Below, one piece after another: positions 8,408 through 17,865 of a stretch of 64,000 bases of DNA (the first letter of the stretch is position 1; each line of letters opens with the position of its first letter). The position numbers were made by a program, and so were the translations under genes. The stretch is from Caldilineaceae bacterium (GTDB lineage: Bacteria; Chloroflexota; Anaerolineae; Caldilineales; Caldilineaceae), in the NCBI GenBank assembly GCA_026645575.1, contig JAPKMW010000044.1, positions 1-64,000 on the forward strand, written 5' to 3'. Under the pieces are notes generated by a model. It was not told where the DNA came from and made no database searches. It worked only from the letters and a program-made list of their open reading frames with translations.

Positions 8408-10423
8408 TCACTCCATCATCATCTGCTCTAACTGATCCGCCACCTGCGCTGCCGCTGGGATCTCGGTGCGGTTGAGGCGAATCTGGTTGGCGACCCGTTT
8501 CACCAGCGCGGGGTTGACCTCAGCCAGGCTGTTGGTCATGGCGAACCAGAGGCGACAGAGTTCGGGGTCTTCATGGGTGGCGGCGCGGATGGCGATCTCG
8601 GCGGGTGTCGTGGCGTTGAGGCTGGGGTTGCCGGCATTCATGCCCAACTCGCGCCAAGCGTTGACCCAGTAGTAGGACAACATAGGGTTGATCAGCCCGC
8701 GCATCCGGCTCCACAACGGATCATCTTCCTGCACCAGATAGAAGAAGGAGAGATAGTAGGGGCGGGAATGGGAATAGTCGCGATGGATCTGCGACAACTC
8801 GCCAGCCTTCACCGAGGCATAGGAGGCCATGTACCAGCGCAGATCTTCCAGGTTGGCCCCCGGCTCCCCCTCTTCCACCGCCGCCCACTGCACACGACAG
8901 GCATAGAGATAACTGCGCGCCGAGGCAGCGAAGTCTTGGGAACGCTGCAACATGGCCGTCTTCGCCAATGCCTTGGCCTTTTCCACCGTGCGCGGCAGAT
9001 TATCGGGCAGTTGCACATGTTCAATGTCATAGCAGACCGGTTGCAGCGCCGGTTCCGTGGTAAAGGGAATGACGTGATGACCGGGCAAGCCATAGCGCCC
9101 CTCCTGCGCCGTAATTAGATCACGCGTCACCAGATCATCCAGCAAGCTCTGTACGTAATCGATCTGGTCAGCATCATTGAGTAGAATTGCCGCCAACTCA
9201 GAATTGTCGATCTCCAAACCAGCGTTGACGACAGCAAAGACAAAGCCCGATTCAGCGCGGTGGACAAAGGTCGCTTCGCTGTCGATCTCGCTGTCGAGCC
9301 AGACCGGCACATGAACCGACGCCACTTCGCCATGATAGTCAAAGGTACGCTGACGGAAGCCCATCTGCCAAATCTGGCGCAACATGGTTTTGCTGCGTAG
9401 CAAGCCCTGGGACTCGTAGCGGTTGCAGAGTTCTTCCAACAGTTCATCGGTGGTGCGTTCACCGGGGCGGGCGCTCAGTTCGCGATAGATGTCGCGCAGT
9501 ACATCGCGCCGGGTGGCTAGATCGACCACGGTCATCTTGAGGCGGTTGAAGATCTGTTTATATTGCAGCCGCAACGGTGGTCGATCCGGAAAGGCTTCGG
9601 TGACGCGCACAATGGTCTGGCCTGCCGGGCGCGTCTCTTCCATCCCTTCCATCTCTAGCTGCCAGGGGCGCGTCTCTTTATCATCCCCCGGCAAGACAAA
9701 GCCCTTTGGCGCCACATAGAGTTGGAGGTCGCGCATAAAGAGTTGGAGCAGGTCGCTGTTATATTCGAGCCAGTTGCGAAATTGGCTGTAGCCAAAGTTG
9801 GTCTCATTAAAGGCCGAGTCGAGCATCAGCATGGTCTGCTTCAAAGTTGTCGCCAGGATGGGCAACTCCCCCCGCTGATCATGAATGCGCAGCGCCTTGA
9901 TCAGCAAGTTGCGCGCCTCTTCATTGTTGGCGCGCATGGGGGCATTCAAATCATCCACGCCGTGATAATCATTCAGCACCGCTTCCAGGTAGACAAACTC
10001 ATCACAGGCGCGACTGAGCAGCGGATGGGTTACGGCGCGCGGGCCGATGCCCAACGTATAGCGCCCATACTCGCGCAACTTTGTCACCAGCGGGCCAAAG
10101 TCGCTGTCGCCAGAGATGATGGCAAAGGTCTGGATCTGCGGGCGGGTAATCGCCGTCTCCATGGCATCCAGCGCCATGCGAATATCGGCGCGATTCTTGC
10201 CGGCGCGTACACTGTAGATCTGAATCAGATCCACGGCGTTATTCATCAACTCATCCCGATAGCGCGAAAAGCGGCTCCAATCGCCATAACAACGCTTCAT
10301 CACCACCGGGCCACGGCTCTGCAAATATTCCATCAACGGGGTCAGTTCAAAATCGAGAAACTCTTGCTCGGCCCATAAGGCCACATTTTCAAAATCAATA
10401 AACACGGCAATTTGATTAGTCAT
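8408..10423 (-). CDS. NYN domain (PIN-like RNase) protein with LOTUS domain
   Basis: A 671-residue protein beginning with a NYN/LabA-like nuclease domain (residues 1-150). The conserved acidic residues expected for a PIN-like metal site are visible: Asp10 in FIDFENV, Asp80 and Asp86 in NRADIRMALDAME, and Asp106/Asp108 in SGDSDFGPL. Residues about 168-238 look like an OST-HTH/LOTUS RNA-binding domain. The C-terminal 430 residues contain further winged-helix-like stretches and a helical region I do not recognise. NYN-LOTUS proteins are presumed RNA-processing or RNA-binding factors. It has a long form for a bacterium. It is a single gene flanked by palindromes. Confidence 0.85.
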   Translation of the reverse strand: MTNQIAVFIDFENVALWAEQEFLDFELTPLMEYLQSRGPVVMKRCYGDWSRFSRYRDELMNNAVDLIQIYSVRAGKNRADIRMALDAMETAITRPQIQTFAIISGDSDFGPLVTKLREYGRYTLGIGPRAVTHPLLSRACDEFVYLEAVLNDYHGVDDLNAPMRANNEEARNLLIKALRIHDQRGELPILATTLKQTMLMLDSAFNETNFGYSQFRNWLEYNSDLLQLFMRDLQLYVAPKGFVLPGDDKETRPWQLEMEGMEETRPAGQTIVRVTEAFPDRPPLRLQYKQIFNRLKMTVVDLATRRDVLRDIYRELSARPGERTTDELLEELCNRYESQGLLRSKTMLRQIWQMGFRQRTFDYHGEVASVHVPVWLDSEIDSEATFVHRAESGFVFAVVNAGLEIDNSELAAILLNDADQIDYVQSLLDDLVTRDLITAQEGRYGLPGHHVIPFTTEPALQPVCYDIEHVQLPDNLPRTVEKAKALAKTAMLQRSQDFAASARSYLYACRVQWAAVEEGEPGANLEDLRWYMASYASVKAGELSQIHRDYSHSRPYYLSFFYLVQEDDPLWSRMRGLINPMLSYYWVNAWRELGMNAGNPSLNATTPAEIAIRAATHEDPELCRLWFAMTNSLAEVNPALVKRVANQIRLNRTEIPAAAQVADQLEQMMME

Positions 10424-10539
10424 AAAAAATCATTCGTTTCTACGCTACTTTTAAAATTTGTTTGGTGTAATCGTATTTTGGTTTACCCCTATTGTAGCAC
10501 AAACTTGGTACGATCAAAGAGATTGATAACACGCTGGCG

Positions 10540-10615
10540 TTTTACAGACGCGGATTGGGGTGGTGCGGATCAATCCGCTGAAAAATCCGCGCCACCCCAA
10601 TCCGCGTCTGTAAAA
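10540..10615. repeat. Palindrome, CGGATT class
   Basis: Arms 10540-10570 and 10585-10615 are 31 bases, nearly perfect. The core CGCGGATT..GG.GG..GCGGAT matches the palindrome at 1411-1482, showing a dispersed family. Confidence 0.8.
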
Positions 10616-10708
10616 TTCAAACACTTCGCTAATACAAACCATATGCCTAACATACACAGAACACGTATACTATTTTATAACTGTAGATAGATTTCGACTA
10701 GATAACAT

Positions 10709-10811
10709 AGTCCGTAGTCCTGCGTCCATCGTCCAGAATCCGTAGTCCTGACTCATTAACAGAGGGACCGGCGGCAGTGGACTTAGGACGGTGGACGCAG
10801 GACTACGGACT
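10709..10811. repeat. Word hairpin (GTAGTCC/GTCC type)
   Basis: Arms 10709-10734 and 10786-10811 are 26 bases, near perfect, built from repeats of GTCC words (AGTCCGTAGTCC, TGCGTCC, TCGTCC). The same words appear at 19583-19680 and 46281-46367. Confidence 0.75.
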
Positions 10812-10890
10812 CATTAGAAATCTAAGCAATTTCAGCGATTTTCGACCAGATCCTAAGGATCGGTACGCTTAGTGGAGGACATTTCGAACA

Positions 10891-12792
10891 ATGAGTAAAA
10901 TTATTGGGATTGATTTAGGCACAACCAACAGTGTCGTGGCGGTTATGGAAGGCGGCAACCCGACCGTCATTGCCAATGCGGAAGGCAATCGCACGACCCC
11001 CTCGGTGGTGGCCTTTGCCAAAAACGGGGAGCGGCTGGTTGGCATTACCGCCAAGCGCCAGGCCGTGGTGAACCCTGAAAATACAGTTTATTCGGTGAAG
11101 CGTCTGATGGGGCGCCGTATTGAGGATGCCGAAACCAAGCGCACGACAGGTATGGTCTCCTATTCGATTACCGAAGGGCCAAATCATGATGCGCGCGTCT
11201 CCATCCCGGTGAAGAACCGCAGCTATACGCCGCAGGAAATCAGCGCGATGGTACTGGGCAAGCTCAAGCGCGACGCCGAAGCCTATCTGGGCGAAGAGGT
11301 CAAGCAGGCCGTGATTACGGTGCCGGCTTACTTCAATGACAGCCAGCGCCAGGCGACCAAAGACGCCGGCCAGATCGCCGGCCTTGAAGTGTTGCGCATT
11401 ATTAACGAGCCGACGGCTGCCGCAGTCGCCTATGGTCTCGATAAGAAGACCGACGAAACCATTCTGGTCTTCGACTTGGGTGGTGGTACATTCGATGTCT
11501 CCGTCCTCGAAGTAGGCGACGGCGTGATCGAAGTGAAGGCCACCAACGGCGATACTCACTTAGGTGGTGACGACTGGGACGAGCGCATTGTGCGCTGGTT
11601 AATTGATGAATTTAAGAAGGAACAGGGCATTGACCTGAGCCAGGATCGCCAGGCGTTACAGCGCTTGCGCGAGGCGGCGGAAAAGGCCAAGATCGAACTC
11701 TCGGCGACGCCGGAGACCGAGATCAACCTGCCCTTTATTACGGCGGATAGCACCGGGCCGAAGCACTTGGTTCTGCGCCTGAGCCGCAGCAAATTTGAGC
11801 AGTTGACGGCGGATCTGGTCGAGCGCTGCAAGCAGCCCTTCCATAGCGCGCTGCGCGATGCCGGCCTGAGCGCCAAGCAATTGCATGAAGTCGTGATGGT
11901 TGGTGGTTCGACCCGTATGCCCATGATCCAGGAACTGGTGCGCAGCCTGACCGGCAAAGAGCCGCACAAGGGTGTGAACCCCGATGAAGTGGTCGCCGTC
12001 GGCGCAGCCATTCAGGGTGGCGTCTTGGGCGGTGAAGTGAGCGACCTGTTGCTGCTTGATGTGACGCCGTTGAGCCTGGGTCTGGAGACGTTGGGTGGCG
12101 TGATGACAACCCTGATCCCGCGCAACACCACCATCCCGACCAAGAAGACCGAGGTCTTCAGCACGGCGGCGGACAGTCAGACAGCAGTCGATATTCATGT
12201 GTTGCAGGGCGAACGTCCTATGGCGCGTGACAACAAGACGCTGGGCAACTTCCGGCTTGATGGCATTCCGGCGGCGCCCCGTGGCGTGCCGCAGATCGAA
12301 GTGACCTTTGACATTGACGCCAACGGCATTTTGCATGTGATGGCCAAGGATAAGGCGACGGGCAAGGAACAGAGCATCAAGATCACAGCCTCCACCAATC
12401 TTTCCAAGGACGAGGTAGATCGTTTGGTGCAGGAAGCCAAGAGCAACGAAGGCGAAGATCGCAAGCGCCGCGACCTGGTCGAAGCCCGTAACACGGCGGA
12501 CAACCTGATCTATGTCACCGAAAAGTCGCTGCGTGACCTGGGTGACAAGGTGCCGGCGGGCGAACGGAGCCAGATCGAGCAGACCATTGAGGAACTACGG
12601 TCGGCCAAGGATGGCGAGGACATCAATGGAATCCGCACCTTGACCGAGCGGCTGCAACAGGCCAGCCATGCCCTGGCCCAACAAGCCTACCAGCAGCCTG
12701 GCACGAATGGCACAGGTCCCAATGGCGCCGGTCCGGGATCCAGCGCCGGTGGTGAGGATGATGTGGTAGAAGGCGAATACCGCCAGGTCTAA
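10891..12792 (+). CDS. dnaK: Chaperone DnaK (Hsp70)
   Basis: ATP-dependent Hsp70 chaperone, 633 residues. It opens with the Hsp70 signature GIDLGTTNS. Also present are the phosphate-2 loop [21 protein letters not shown], the interdomain linker region and the beta-sandwich substrate domain ([11 protein letters not shown]). A helical lid and a disordered Gly/Asn-rich tail follow, ending with an acidic VVEGEY segment. It works with GrpE (nucleotide exchange) and DnaJ (substrate delivery), encoded directly downstream in the same direction. A GTGGAGGA ribosome site lies about 12 bases before the ATG. No CIRCE element is seen, so regulation is not of the classic HrcA type on visible evidence. Confidence 0.98.
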   Translation: MSKIIGIDLGTTNSVVAVMEGGNPTVIANAEGNRTTPSVVAFAKNGERLVGITAKRQAVVNPENTVYSVKRLMGRRIEDAETKRTTGMVSYSITEGPNHDARVSIPVKNRSYTPQEISAMVLGKLKRDAEAYLGEEVKQAVITVPAYFNDSQRQATKDAGQIAGLEVLRIINEPTAAAVAYGLDKKTDETILVFDLGGGTFDVSVLEVGDGVIEVKATNGDTHLGGDDWDERIVRWLIDEFKKEQGIDLSQDRQALQRLREAAEKAKIELSATPETEINLPFITADSTGPKHLVLRLSRSKFEQLTADLVERCKQPFHSALRDAGLSAKQLHEVVMVGGSTRMPMIQELVRSLTGKEPHKGVNPDEVVAVGAAIQGGVLGGEVSDLLLLDVTPLSLGLETLGGVMTTLIPRNTTIPTKKTEVFSTAADSQTAVDIHVLQGERPMARDNKTLGNFRLDGIPAAPRGVPQIEVTFDIDANGILHVMAKDKATGKEQSIKITASTNLSKDEVDRLVQEAKSNEGEDRKRRDLVEARNTADNLIYVTEKSLRDLGDKVPAGERSQIEQTIEELRSAKDGEDINGIRTLTERLQQASHALAQQAYQQPGTNGTGPNGAGPGSSAGGEDDVVEGEYRQV

Positions 12793-12860
12793 GCCTAGGT
12801 CTCAGCAATGGCTAGACCTATACCCATCCGAACAGGCAGTGCGAATTTCATAGTTGACTG

Positions 12861-12899
12861 AACAAACGGGCGGGGCAAAAAAAGCTCCGCCCGTTTGTT
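12861..12899 (+). terminator. Hairpin after dnaK
   Basis: AACAAACGGGCGGGGC (12861-12876) pairs perfectly with 12884-12899 around an A-rich loop. It resembles a terminator or attenuating hairpin between dnaK and grpE, which would let dnaK be expressed above grpE-dnaJ. There is no long T-run behind it. Confidence 0.75.
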
Positions 12900-12963
12900 A
12901 GGGTAGTAAAGGTTAAAGTCTTTACTACGATGATCTGGTAAGCAAAACAAAGGAAGAGTCACC

Positions 12964-13737
12964 ATGACCAATCCTTATCACCCCTTTGACCCGCGCGCAA
13001 GGCGTCCGGTGGCGCGTTATAACGAACAGGCATTGCCGACCCTGGAAGATTATGAAGAGTTGGTCAAAGCCTATCGCGAGTTACAGGCCCGCTTTGTCGA
13101 GCAAAATAAAGTGAGTAAAGAACAAGAAGCGGCAGCGCAAGTCAAGGATGAATTGCTCAAGCGGCAGGGCATCGAATTACAAACCAAAGACGAAGTGATT
13201 AAACGGCAGAGTGATGATGTCCGCCAGCTAGAGACAACGATCAAAAAACAAGAAACCGAATTACTTTGGCTGCGCGCCGCGCAACAAGAAAAGAAACCGA
13301 GCGCCGAAGAGGAAAGTTGGCAGGAACGCTACCAAAAGCTTCAGGCCGAAGTGGATGGCCTGCGCAAACGGTGGGAGCAGCGCTACGAAGCCTCAGTCAT
13401 GGAAGCGCGCCACCAGATTTTGCTCGATATGTTGCCGCTGGCCGACCACCTTGACTTGGCGTTGCAATATATCAAACCGAGTGAGGATGAGCAGACGCGC
13501 AATTTTGTCGGCAACCTGGAATCGACCCGTCGCGCCTTTTTGGAAACCCTCCGGCGCTATGGTGTCGAGCGGATGCAGGCGGAAGGTGCGCTCTTTGACC
13601 CCAATTTACACGAAGCCATCGGCTATGTCGAACATGCCGAAACGCCGGCGCAACACATTGTCCAGGTGGCGCAGGCTGGCTATCTGGAGGGGGAAAAGCT
13701 ACTGCGCCCCGCCCGTGTGATTGTGAGTAAGGGGTAA
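12964..13737 (+). CDS. grpE: GrpE nucleotide exchange factor
   Basis: A 257-residue GrpE, longer than usual because residues about 28-118 form an extended charged coiled coil with repeated Lys-Glu/Gln heptads. The C-terminal head is typical: [11 protein letters not shown], a central helix pair ([16 protein letters not shown]) and [18 protein letters not shown], ending in [11 protein letters not shown]. It releases ADP from DnaK. It sits between dnaK and dnaJ, and dnaJ starts 5 bases after its stop, so the two are co-translated. A ribosome site AGGAAGAG precedes the ATG. Confidence 0.95.
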   Translation: MTNPYHPFDPRARRPVARYNEQALPTLEDYEELVKAYRELQARFVEQNKVSKEQEAAAQVKDELLKRQGIELQTKDEVIKRQSDDVRQLETTIKKQETELLWLRAAQQEKKPSAEEESWQERYQKLQAEVDGLRKRWEQRYEASVMEARHQILLDMLPLADHLDLALQYIKPSEDEQTRNFVGNLESTRRAFLETLRRYGVERMQAEGALFDPNLHEAIGYVEHAETPAQHIVQVAQAGYLEGEKLLRPARVIVSKG

Positions 13738-13742
13738 GGTTT

Positions 13743-14678
13743 ATGGATTACAAAGATTATTACAAGGTTCTAGGCGTCCCCCGCACTGCGGACGAAAAAG
13801 AGATCAAGCGCGCCTTTCGCAAATTGGCGCAACAATATCACCCCGACAAGAATCCGGGCGACGCCGAGGCCGAGCGCAAATTCAAGGAAGTGAATGAAGC
13901 GCACGCGGTCCTTTCCGACCCCGATAAGCGCAGCAAATATGACCGCTTTGGTTCGCAGTGGGAGCAATATACACGCGGCGGCGGTCGCCCAGAAGATTTC
14001 AACTGGGGCGGCTTTGGCGGCTTTGGCGGCGGACAGACCCGCACCGTCAATCCTGAAGAGTTTGCCCAGTTTTCAGATTTTTTTGAGACGCTCTTTGGCG
14101 GTGGGCTAGGTGGACGGCAAGGCGGGCCACGGGTGCGCACGCGCACCACAGGTTTCCCCGGCATGGATCCCTTTGGCGCCGCTCAACCGCAAAATACGGA
14201 AGTGCCGGTGCAGATCACGCTGGAAGAAGCTTTTCAGGGGACAACCCGCACGTTGGAAAGCCCTGACGGCAACCGCCTGCAAGCCAACATCCCACGCGGG
14301 GTGCAGACCGGCTCCAAAGTACGGATGCGCGGCGCCGTCGGCCAGAATGATGTGCTGTTAAAAGTGGAAGTGAAACCCCATGAAACTTTCACACGCAACG
14401 GCGATGATTTGAGAGTTCAGGTTCCAGTTGATCTCTACACGGCGCTCTTGGGAGGTGAAATCACCGTGTTGACCCTGGAACGCCCCGTTGCGTTAACCGT
14501 GCCGGCCAGTACGCAGAATGGCCGCACCTTCCGCCTGCGTGGTCTGGGCATGCCTAAGCTGAAACAGCCCGACCAACGGGGGGATCTGCTGGCCGAAGTC
14601 TCGATCAAGTTACCAACCGACTTGACGGCTGAGGAGAAAGAGCTTTTTCAAAAGCTGCGGGCGTTGCGAAGCGGATAG
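13743..14678 (+). CDS. DnaJ-type co-chaperone without zinc fingers (CbpA-like)
   Basis: A 311-residue class II (type B) Hsp40. The J-domain occupies residues 1-70 with HPD at 33-35 (QYHPDKN). A Gly/Phe-rich region follows (about 75-140, including GGFGGFGGG). The two C-terminal substrate-binding barrels come next, but the CxxCxGxG zinc-finger repeats of true DnaJ are absent. It stimulates the DnaK ATPase. Co-transcription with grpE is indicated by a 5-base gap. It could be named cbpA or dnaJ; the zinc-less form favours the former. Confidence 0.93.
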   Translation: MDYKDYYKVLGVPRTADEKEIKRAFRKLAQQYHPDKNPGDAEAERKFKEVNEAHAVLSDPDKRSKYDRFGSQWEQYTRGGGRPEDFNWGGFGGFGGGQTRTVNPEEFAQFSDFFETLFGGGLGGRQGGPRVRTRTTGFPGMDPFGAAQPQNTEVPVQITLEEAFQGTTRTLESPDGNRLQANIPRGVQTGSKVRMRGAVGQNDVLLKVEVKPHETFTRNGDDLRVQVPVDLYTALLGGEITVLTLERPVALTVPASTQNGRTFRLRGLGMPKLKQPDQRGDLLAEVSIKLPTDLTAEEKELFQKLRALRSG

Positions 14679-14684
14679 TAATCA

Positions 14685-14742
14685 GCGATTGAGAGATTCA
14701 AAGATTGAGTTTTAAGAATCAATCTTTGAATCTCTCAATCGC
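14685..14742. terminator. Bidirectional word hairpin between dnaJ and gatB
   Basis: Arms 14685-14708 and 14719-14742 are 24 bases and pair perfectly (GCGATTGAGAGATTC...). It fits exactly between convergent stop codons, suggesting a shared terminator. Plus-strand transcripts run into a CCCTTTTTA tail just beyond it. Confidence 0.85.
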
Positions 14743-14747
14743 CCTTT

Positions 14748-16268
14748 TTACTGCTGAATTAATTCCTGCAACCGTTCCCGCGCCGCATTTGGATCAGCCT
14801 TGCCCTTGGTCGCTCGCATGACCTGCCCCATGAAGAAGCCGAAGAGTTTTTCTTCCCCACCACGATAGCGGGCCAAGGCATCGGCGTTGGCGGCGAAGAT
14901 TTCATTGATGGCGTTATCGATCACGCTGGTGTCGCTAACCATGGCCAGCCCTTCACGGTCGATAATGGTTTTTGGATCTTCCCCACTCTTGTACATGCTT
15001 TCCAGAACACGTTTACCGGTGTTGGGGTTAACCACTTTTTGGTCAACCACGGTAATCAGCGCAGCCAGTTGCGCCGGTTTGATTTTGACCTCGGCAATCT
15101 GGCGCAGGTCTTGCCCTTCGCCATCCGCATAGATCAGGCGAAAAAGTTCGCCGGTCATCCAATTGGCGACCCGTTGGGGCTTGCCGTCGGTTGTGCCATA
15201 GGCGGCGACCGCTTGCTCGAAATAATTCGCTACCAAGCTTTCACTGGTCAAAATCTCGGCGTCAATGCGGCGCACGCCCCACTGCTGCTCGTAGCGATCC
15301 CGTTTGGCGGTGGGCAGTTCGGGCAACTGGGCCGCCAGCGTCGCTACCCAAGCGCGATCCACCGTCACCGGTGGTAGATCCGGTTCGGGGAAGTAGCGAT
15401 AGTCGTGGGCGCTCTCTTTGCTGCGTTGTAAGACAGTGATCTGGCGCTCTTCATCCCAACCCATGTTTACCTGCTGGATCACGCCGCCTTTTTCCAACAC
15501 GCCGATCTGACGCTCTAATTCATAGGCAATGGCGCTACGAACCGAACGCAAGCTGTTCAGGTTTTTCACCTCTACCTTCGTGCCGTATTCGCCCCGCGCC
15601 TTTTGTTCAAGGGTGCGCACACTGATGTTCGGTTCACAGCGCAACGCGCCCTTCTCCATGTCACCGCTGTTGACCCCCAGGTAGCGTAGGATCGAACGCA
15701 ACTTGGTTAGATAGGCGTAGGCTTCTTCGGCGCTATGGATATCGGCCTCTGTGACAATTTCCATCAAAGGGGCGCCGGCGCGGTTGAGGTCGATCAATGA
15801 GTAATACCCCTCATGCACCGAACGGCCCGTGTCCTCTTCCAGGTGGACGCGGCGAATGCGAATGCGTTTGGTCGCACCGTCCTCCAACTCCACATCGAGC
15901 CAACCGTTTTCGCACTGGGGGAATTCATATTGGGAAATTTGATAACCCTTGGGTAGATCCGGATAGTTGTAATTTTTGCGGGCAAAGATGGCGTGGTCGG
16001 CCACTTCACAATTGAGCGCCAGCCCCGTTTTGATCGTTGCCTCAACCGCTGTGCGATTGATCACCGGCAACACGCCCGGCATCCCCAGACAGACCGGGCA
16101 GACGCGGGTATTGGGCGGAGCGCCAGCGTAGTCGGTCGCACAACCACAAAACATTTTCGAGCGGGTCAGCACTTGGGCATGAACCTCCATGCCGACAACG
16201 AGTTCATAGCCACTGGCATCTGGGTCAGCAGCCACGGTTGGAGAAGCGGATGTTTTTGTCAAAGCCAT
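14748..16268 (-). CDS. gatB: Aspartyl/glutamyl-tRNA amidotransferase subunit B
   Basis: The kinase/amidotransferase subunit that converts Glu-tRNA(Gln) or Asp-tRNA(Asn) to the amidated form. About 506 residues. Diagnostic motifs are [20 protein letters not shown], the zinc-site cysteines (CGCATDY and [10 protein letters not shown]), [15 protein letters not shown], the [15 protein letters not shown] loop and the C-terminal YqeY-like tail ([21 protein letters not shown]). I use the ATG at 16268 (MALTKTS); the reading frame stays open to a TTG at 16487, but that extension is a palindromic repeat, not conserved protein. gatA and gatC are not adjacent, so the complex is encoded at dispersed loci. 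Confidence 0.96.
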   Translation of the reverse strand: MALTKTSASPTVAADPDASGYELVVGMEVHAQVLTRSKMFCGCATDYAGAPPNTRVCPVCLGMPGVLPVINRTAVEATIKTGLALNCEVADHAIFARKNYNYPDLPKGYQISQYEFPQCENGWLDVELEDGATKRIRIRRVHLEEDTGRSVHEGYYSLIDLNRAGAPLMEIVTEADIHSAEEAYAYLTKLRSILRYLGVNSGDMEKGALRCEPNISVRTLEQKARGEYGTKVEVKNLNSLRSVRSAIAYELERQIGVLEKGGVIQQVNMGWDEERQITVLQRSKESAHDYRYFPEPDLPPVTVDRAWVATLAAQLPELPTAKRDRYEQQWGVRRIDAEILTSESLVANYFEQAVAAYGTTDGKPQRVANWMTGELFRLIYADGEGQDLRQIAEVKIKPAQLAALITVVDQKVVNPNTGKRVLESMYKSGEDPKTIIDREGLAMVSDTSVIDNAINEIFAANADALARYRGGEEKLFGFFMGQVMRATKGKADPNAARERLQELIQQ

Positions 16269-16586
16269 AATTCGATCTGTTTCTGTAATCCAATTGCTAG
16301 AGATATTTCGCTCGAAATTATGTACGATATGAAGACGATTGGCAAATTTTCCCCCCCCTAACCCTCCCCAGTTTGGAGAGGGAACCACTGGACAGCGACC
16401 AGAGCATGGTAGTGGCGGTGCCAGTGACTCCTCCCCAGTTTGGGGGAGGCTGGGAAGGGGCCTTGTGCATTCGATTTGGTTGCACAAAAAATGGGAGCGT
16501 TACCGCAGATTTCGGTGTATAGGTATGATACGCTAACCACCACCCACAGCCCGTAGCATTCGCTAGGGAAAAAAGAGGAGCAGAAG
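16269..16586. other. 318-base divergent intergenic region with pseudo-palindrome
   Basis: It lies between gatB (minus) and the sugar dehydrogenase (plus). It contains two direct copies of CTCCCCAGTTTGG (near 16374 and 16430), each part of an imperfect hairpin, so that 16360-16380 pairs loosely with 16437-16460. A CACTGG...CCAGTG pair lies inside. It must hold both promoters; none is convincing by eye. Confidence 0.5.
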
Positions 16587-17855
16587 ATGCAGAAAACGAA
16601 CCGATTGACATACATGCCTTTGCATTTGGGCGCATTATTGAGTATAACACTATGCTTCCTGGTCGCGTGCAGCGGCCCGATTACGCCGCTTTTGCGTGAT
16701 CCTGCCAGTGTGGCGAATACACAAGCGTTATCAGCGTCGACGCCAACCGCCACCGTTGCATTTGAACCGGAAAGTGTTACACTAACCTTGGAGACTGTGA
16801 CCGAAGAGTTGGATTCGCCCCTCTTTGTCACCCATGCCAGCGACGGCAGCGGGCGACTCTTTGTGGTGGAAAAGAGCGGGAAGATTCGCATTGTCACCGA
16901 TGGTACACTAGTGGAAACCCCTTTTCTGGACATTACCGATCGTGTCCGCAGCAGTGCCAACGAACAAGGGTTGCTGGGCTTGGCCTTTGCGCCCAACTAT
17001 ACAGAGAGCGGCTCTTTCTTTGTCAATTATACCGATGATGATGGCAACACAGTGGTGGCCCGTTATCAGGTAACAGCCAACGATGCCGACCAGGCTGATC
17101 CGACCAGCGAGGTTGTTGTCCTACAAATCGAGCAGCCGGCAGCAAACCACAATGGCGGCATGATCGCCTTTGGCCCGGACGGCTATCTCTATATCGGCAT
17201 GGGCGACGGCGGTGGCAGCGGTGATCGTTACGGGCATGGCCAAAACCCAGAGACGCTCTTGGGCAAGATGTTGCGGATTGATGTCACCAGTGATCCAGAA
17301 CAACCGTACATCGTCCCCGCCGACAATCCCTGGGTGGAACAGGATTGGAATGGCGTTGATGTGCGCGATGAAATTTGGGCGGTCGGACTGCGCAACCCCT
17401 GGCGCTTTAGCTTCGACCGTACCACCGGCGATCTCTGGATTGGCGATGTAGGGCAGAATCAGTATGAAGAAATTCATTACACCCCTGCCGGCAATCCGGG
17501 CGGTCTCAACTACGGCTGGCCGATCTTGGAGGCCAGCGCCTGTTATAGCAACGGCGACGATTGTGATAAGGCTGGGCTGGAATTGCCGGTAGCGCAATAT
17601 AGCCATAGCGGTCACTGTTCGGTGACCGGCGGTTATGTTTATCGTGGCGAGCAATATCCGGCGATGCAAGGGGTCTACCTCTATGGCGACTATTGCAGCG
17701 GGACGATCTGGGGAAGTTGGTTTGCCAACGACTGGCAAAGTGCTGAATTGTTGGATAGCAATGTTTCCTTGAGTTCCTTCGGCGAGGATGAAGCGGGTGA
17801 ACTCTATATCACCAACCTGTCCACAGGCGTCCTGAGCCGCCTTGTTGTAGAATGA
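16587..17855 (+). CDS. PQQ-type soluble aldose sugar dehydrogenase, lipoprotein
   Basis: A 422-residue secreted protein of the glucose/sorbosone dehydrogenase (GSDH, YliI-like) family. It begins with a lipoprotein signal peptide ending at FLVAC, so Cys28 would be lipidated. The six-bladed propeller is recognisable from LDSPLFVTHASDGSGRLFVVEKSG, EQGLLGLAFAPNY, GGMIAFGPDGYLYIGMGDGG, LLGKMLRID, GLRNPWRFSFD and DVGQNQYEEI. Family members oxidise sugars with PQQ and calcium; whether PQQ is used here is inferred. The Asp-box protein starts 10 bases downstream, making a two-gene operon of extracytoplasmic propellers. Confidence 0.9.
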   Translation: MQKTNRLTYMPLHLGALLSITLCFLVACSGPITPLLRDPASVANTQALSASTPTATVAFEPESVTLTLETVTEELDSPLFVTHASDGSGRLFVVEKSGKIRIVTDGTLVETPFLDITDRVRSSANEQGLLGLAFAPNYTESGSFFVNYTDDDGNTVVARYQVTANDADQADPTSEVVVLQIEQPAANHNGGMIAFGPDGYLYIGMGDGGGSGDRYGHGQNPETLLGKMLRIDVTSDPEQPYIVPADNPWVEQDWNGVDVRDEIWAVGLRNPWRFSFDRTTGDLWIGDVGQNQYEEIHYTPAGNPGGLNYGWPILEASACYSNGDDCDKAGLELPVAQYSHSGHCSVTGGYVYRGEQYPAMQGVYLYGDYCSGTIWGSWFANDWQSAELLDSNVSLSSFGEDEAGELYITNLSTGVLSRLVVE

Positions 17856-17865
17856 TTGAGAAGTA

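Larger units (their letters stand above)
10424..10890. other. 467-base gap between the NYN gene and dnaK
   Basis: No ORF is supported here. It holds the divergent promoters and two palindromes (10540-10615 and 10709-10811). A GCTACAAT box read on the minus strand near 10493-10500 may be the -10 of the NYN gene. I looked for the HrcA/CIRCE operator (TTAGCACTC-N9-GAGTGCTAA) before dnaK and did not find it. Confidence 0.5.

Noticed and set aside
10816..10890. Possible CIRCE/HrcA operator before dnaK
   Set aside because: The inverted repeat TTAGCACTC-N9-GAGTGCTAA is not present in the dnaK leader.
12861..12899. Hairpin after dnaK as a gene-ending intrinsic terminator
   Set aside because: Kept only as a possible attenuator: there is no long T-run behind the stem and grpE-dnaJ continue in the same direction.
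16269..16487. N-terminal extension of GatB from a TTG at 16487
   Set aside because: The extra 73 residues translate a repeat-rich intergenic stretch; GatB proteins start near the VVGMEVHAQ segment.
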